Source of the DNA: an uncultured Gammaproteobacteria bacterium
Lineage (GTDB): Bacteria > Pseudomonadota > Gammaproteobacteria > SZUA-140
Direction: 5' to 3'
Length of the DNA stretch: 5,061 nt
Assembly (NCBI GenBank): GCA_945788675.1
Contig: CALZMY010000073.1
Coordinates: forward strand, 1-5,061
Under the pieces are notes generated by a model. That model did not search any database, was not told the DNA's origin, and saw only the letters and a list, made by a program, of their open reading frames with translations. Shown here in pieces: positions 3,704-5,061 of the stretch (position 1 is its first letter; every line of letters begins with the position of its first letter). Made by a program: the position numbers and the translations under genes.

Positions 3704-5061
3704 TTATTGTCGCTCTGGAATGATGTCTGCTTTGGCCTTGCCGCCGCTGCCTAATACCGAGCCTATTTTTTTGACAATCCTGCCGACGGTCATGCCGACG
3801 GCAGTACCGACGCCGGGGCCAAGTACTGATGTGCCGATGACGCCGCCGATGATGGCATCATTGGTGAGTCGAAGGCTGGGGTCGTTGACGGTACCGCTGA
3901 CCTTAAGCGGGGCGCTAATGATCGAGGCCGTTTTACGCAGTGCTACGGTGACTTCGCCTGCTAGTTCATCTTGTGGGTTGATGTTGATGTCGCCACTGGC
4001 ACTTATTGAGTCTGAAATGATTTCGATATTGGTGACAGTAATATGATTGTTTTCGAGTGTTGCATTTCCAGTCAGGTGTTGAAATGCGGTCTCGCCACCG
4101 TGCGAACCCTCCTTTGAGAGGGTGGTGCTCGCTTTTTCAAGATCGGCTTTATAAATTTTGCCGTTAGCCATTCTGAAATCACCCGATAGATAGGGACGAT
4201 CCAGCAGTGCTTCATCATCACTTTCAGTGAGTTCGAATTCGGTGGTAGCGTAGACTGTTCCGCTGGTAACTTTGTCATCGATGAAGCCTGCCAGGAATGT
4301 TTCAGCATCAATTTCACTTGCGACCACCCACCCCTTAATGTTCCAGTGATTTTTCCATGAGAAGTGGGTAATACCCTGAATGGTGCCGCCGGAGGTTTTA
4401 AGGATGTTGTTATCATTTTTGAGCGCACCTTCTGTGAGATGTGCATCCGCAGAGAACTCATCAAATTTAAGGAGTGTTTTGCTGTAATCATCTTCTTTCG
4501 TAATCACGCCGTGAGAGATGTGGTAGGTGCCTTTTGCTTCAGGATTGAGAAACAGTTGACCGAGATCGTTACCCTTGAGCTTGATATTGAGATCACTATG
4601 AAAACGGCCATCATAGTTGTTGATGTCAAAATATTTTAATACGGGTGCCATATGAATATTGGTACTGGTGAGTTGTCCATTGTATTGCCAGTGGTTGTTC
4701 CAGCTGAGTGTGCCACTGCTCTTCAGTAAGCCGCCGTAGCCATTGATTGTTACGTCTGTTAATTCTGCTCTGTCTTTGTGTAGTACAGCTTGTACGCTCA
4801 ACTTGTCGAAATTGAAGGACGGGGTAGCGGGTACTTTCCAGTGATTGCCAGAGGCGCGTAGATTGTAAGTGTTATTGAGGCCGGGTTTTAGGATTGCCCG
4901 CAGTGTATTATCCATCCGTGAGAGATAAATTTCTTTGCAGTTGAAGTCATCGTCCAGAAACAGATTGAAACGATAGGGACCAAGACGTGTCTGATCTGCG
5001 GTGCGCAGCATAACATTGGAGCCACTGATTTGACGGACGGCAAGTGGTGATAGTTGTGATG
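3704..5061 (-). CDS. AsmA-like envelope protein, C-terminal part (5' end outside window)
   Basis: The frame stays open to the window edge: upstream of the Met at 5011 it reads SQLSPLAVRQISGSNV with no stop, so only the last 452 or so residues are seen. The visible part has the beta-rich, low-cysteine look of AsmA/YhdP/TamB relatives, with repeated short strands such as PYLSGDFRMANGKIYKADLE, HLTGNATLENNHITVTNIEI and APLKVSGTVNDPSLRLT. The latter two correspond to the AsmA_2-type C-terminal domain. Relatives are long periplasmic, inner-membrane-anchored proteins thought to move phospholipid between the membranes. Numbering from Met at 5011, SWxNHW recurs at 103-108 and 218-223. A glycine-rich hydrophobic tail spans 386-424, and the protein ends KADIIPERQ. 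The membrane anchor should be at the missing N-terminus. The C-terminus does not look like classic YhdP, so no symbol is given. The DNA is AT-richer than the other genes here. Confidence 0.8.
   Translation of the reverse strand, partial: SQLSPLAVRQISGSNVMLRTADQTRLGPYRFNLFLDDDFNCKEIYLSRMDNTLRAILKPGLNNTYNLRASGNHWKVPATPSFNFDKLSVQAVLHKDRAELTDVTINGYGGLLKSSGTLSWNNHWQYNGQLTSTNIHMAPVLKYFDINNYDGRFHSDLNIKLKGNDLGQLFLNPEAKGTYHISHGVITKEDDYSKTLLKFDEFSADAHLTEGALKNDNNILKTSGGTIQGITHFSWKNHWNIKGWVVASEIDAETFLAGFIDDKVTSGTVYATTEFELTESDDEALLDRPYLSGDFRMANGKIYKADLEKASTTLSKEGSHGGETAFQHLTGNATLENNHITVTNIEIISDSISASGDININPQDELAGEVTVALRKTASIISAPLKVSGTVNDPSLRLTNDAIIGGVIGTSVLGPGVGTAVGMTVGRIVKKIGSVLGSGGKAKADIIPERQ

Noticed and set aside
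4072..4491. Minus-strand open frame in a second frame within the AsmA-like gene
   Set aside because: It overlaps a coherent AsmA-like frame and its product has no domain-like pattern. It is out-of-frame noise.

Overview
The window looks like chromosomal DNA of a respiring proteobacterium, probably gammaproteobacterial. The basis is an AmpD-type cytoplasmic amidase, an AsmA-like envelope protein, c-type cytochromes, a PduO-type cobalamin adenosyltransferase and Shine-Dalgarno-led ATG genes packed in operon style. No genus can be named from the sequence alone. Base composition was judged by eye: moderate GC over most of the window, with an AT-richer stretch in the AsmA-like gene (about 4400-4700).

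Left half, plus strand (1-2207). First comes the 3' end of a fusion gene: the tail of a metallophosphatase/5'-nucleotidase-like domain, followed by a tetraheme cytochrome c554-like domain with four CxxCH motifs. An 80-base gap holds a 14-base imperfect direct repeat. Three tightly packed genes follow: a small membrane-anchored or exported monoheme cytochrome c, the peptidoglycan-recycling amidase AmpD, and a histidine phosphatase that resembles alpha-ribazole phosphatase (CobC). The ribosome binding sites of the last two overlap or abut the preceding stop codon, which suggests one transcript.

Middle (2208-2267). The plus and minus gene blocks converge here. The 60-base gap holds one copy of what looks like a widespread dispersed imperfect palindrome (core CATTGCGAGGAG ... 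CGACGAAGCAATC).

Right half, minus strand (2268-5061). In transcription order: an AsmA-like protein whose 5' end lies beyond the window, a PduO/MMAB-type cob(I)alamin adenosyltransferase, and a Rossmann-fold NAD(P)-binding protein distantly like ketopantoate reductase. Gaps are 73 and 43 bases.

Together the genes cover periplasmic electron transfer (both cytochromes), cell-wall recycling (AmpD), cobalamin maturation or salvage (adenosyltransferase, and possibly the CobC-like phosphatase) and envelope biogenesis (AsmA-like). The two probable cobalamin genes lie on opposite strands of a convergent pair, so they are neighbours but not in one operon. I see no CRISPR array, transposase, phage gene, toxin-antitoxin pair, tRNA or rRNA. 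The least ordinary items are the phosphatase-cytochrome fusion, the uncharacterised Rossmann protein beside the adenosyltransferase, and the repeated motif plus glycine-zipper tail of the AsmA-like protein.
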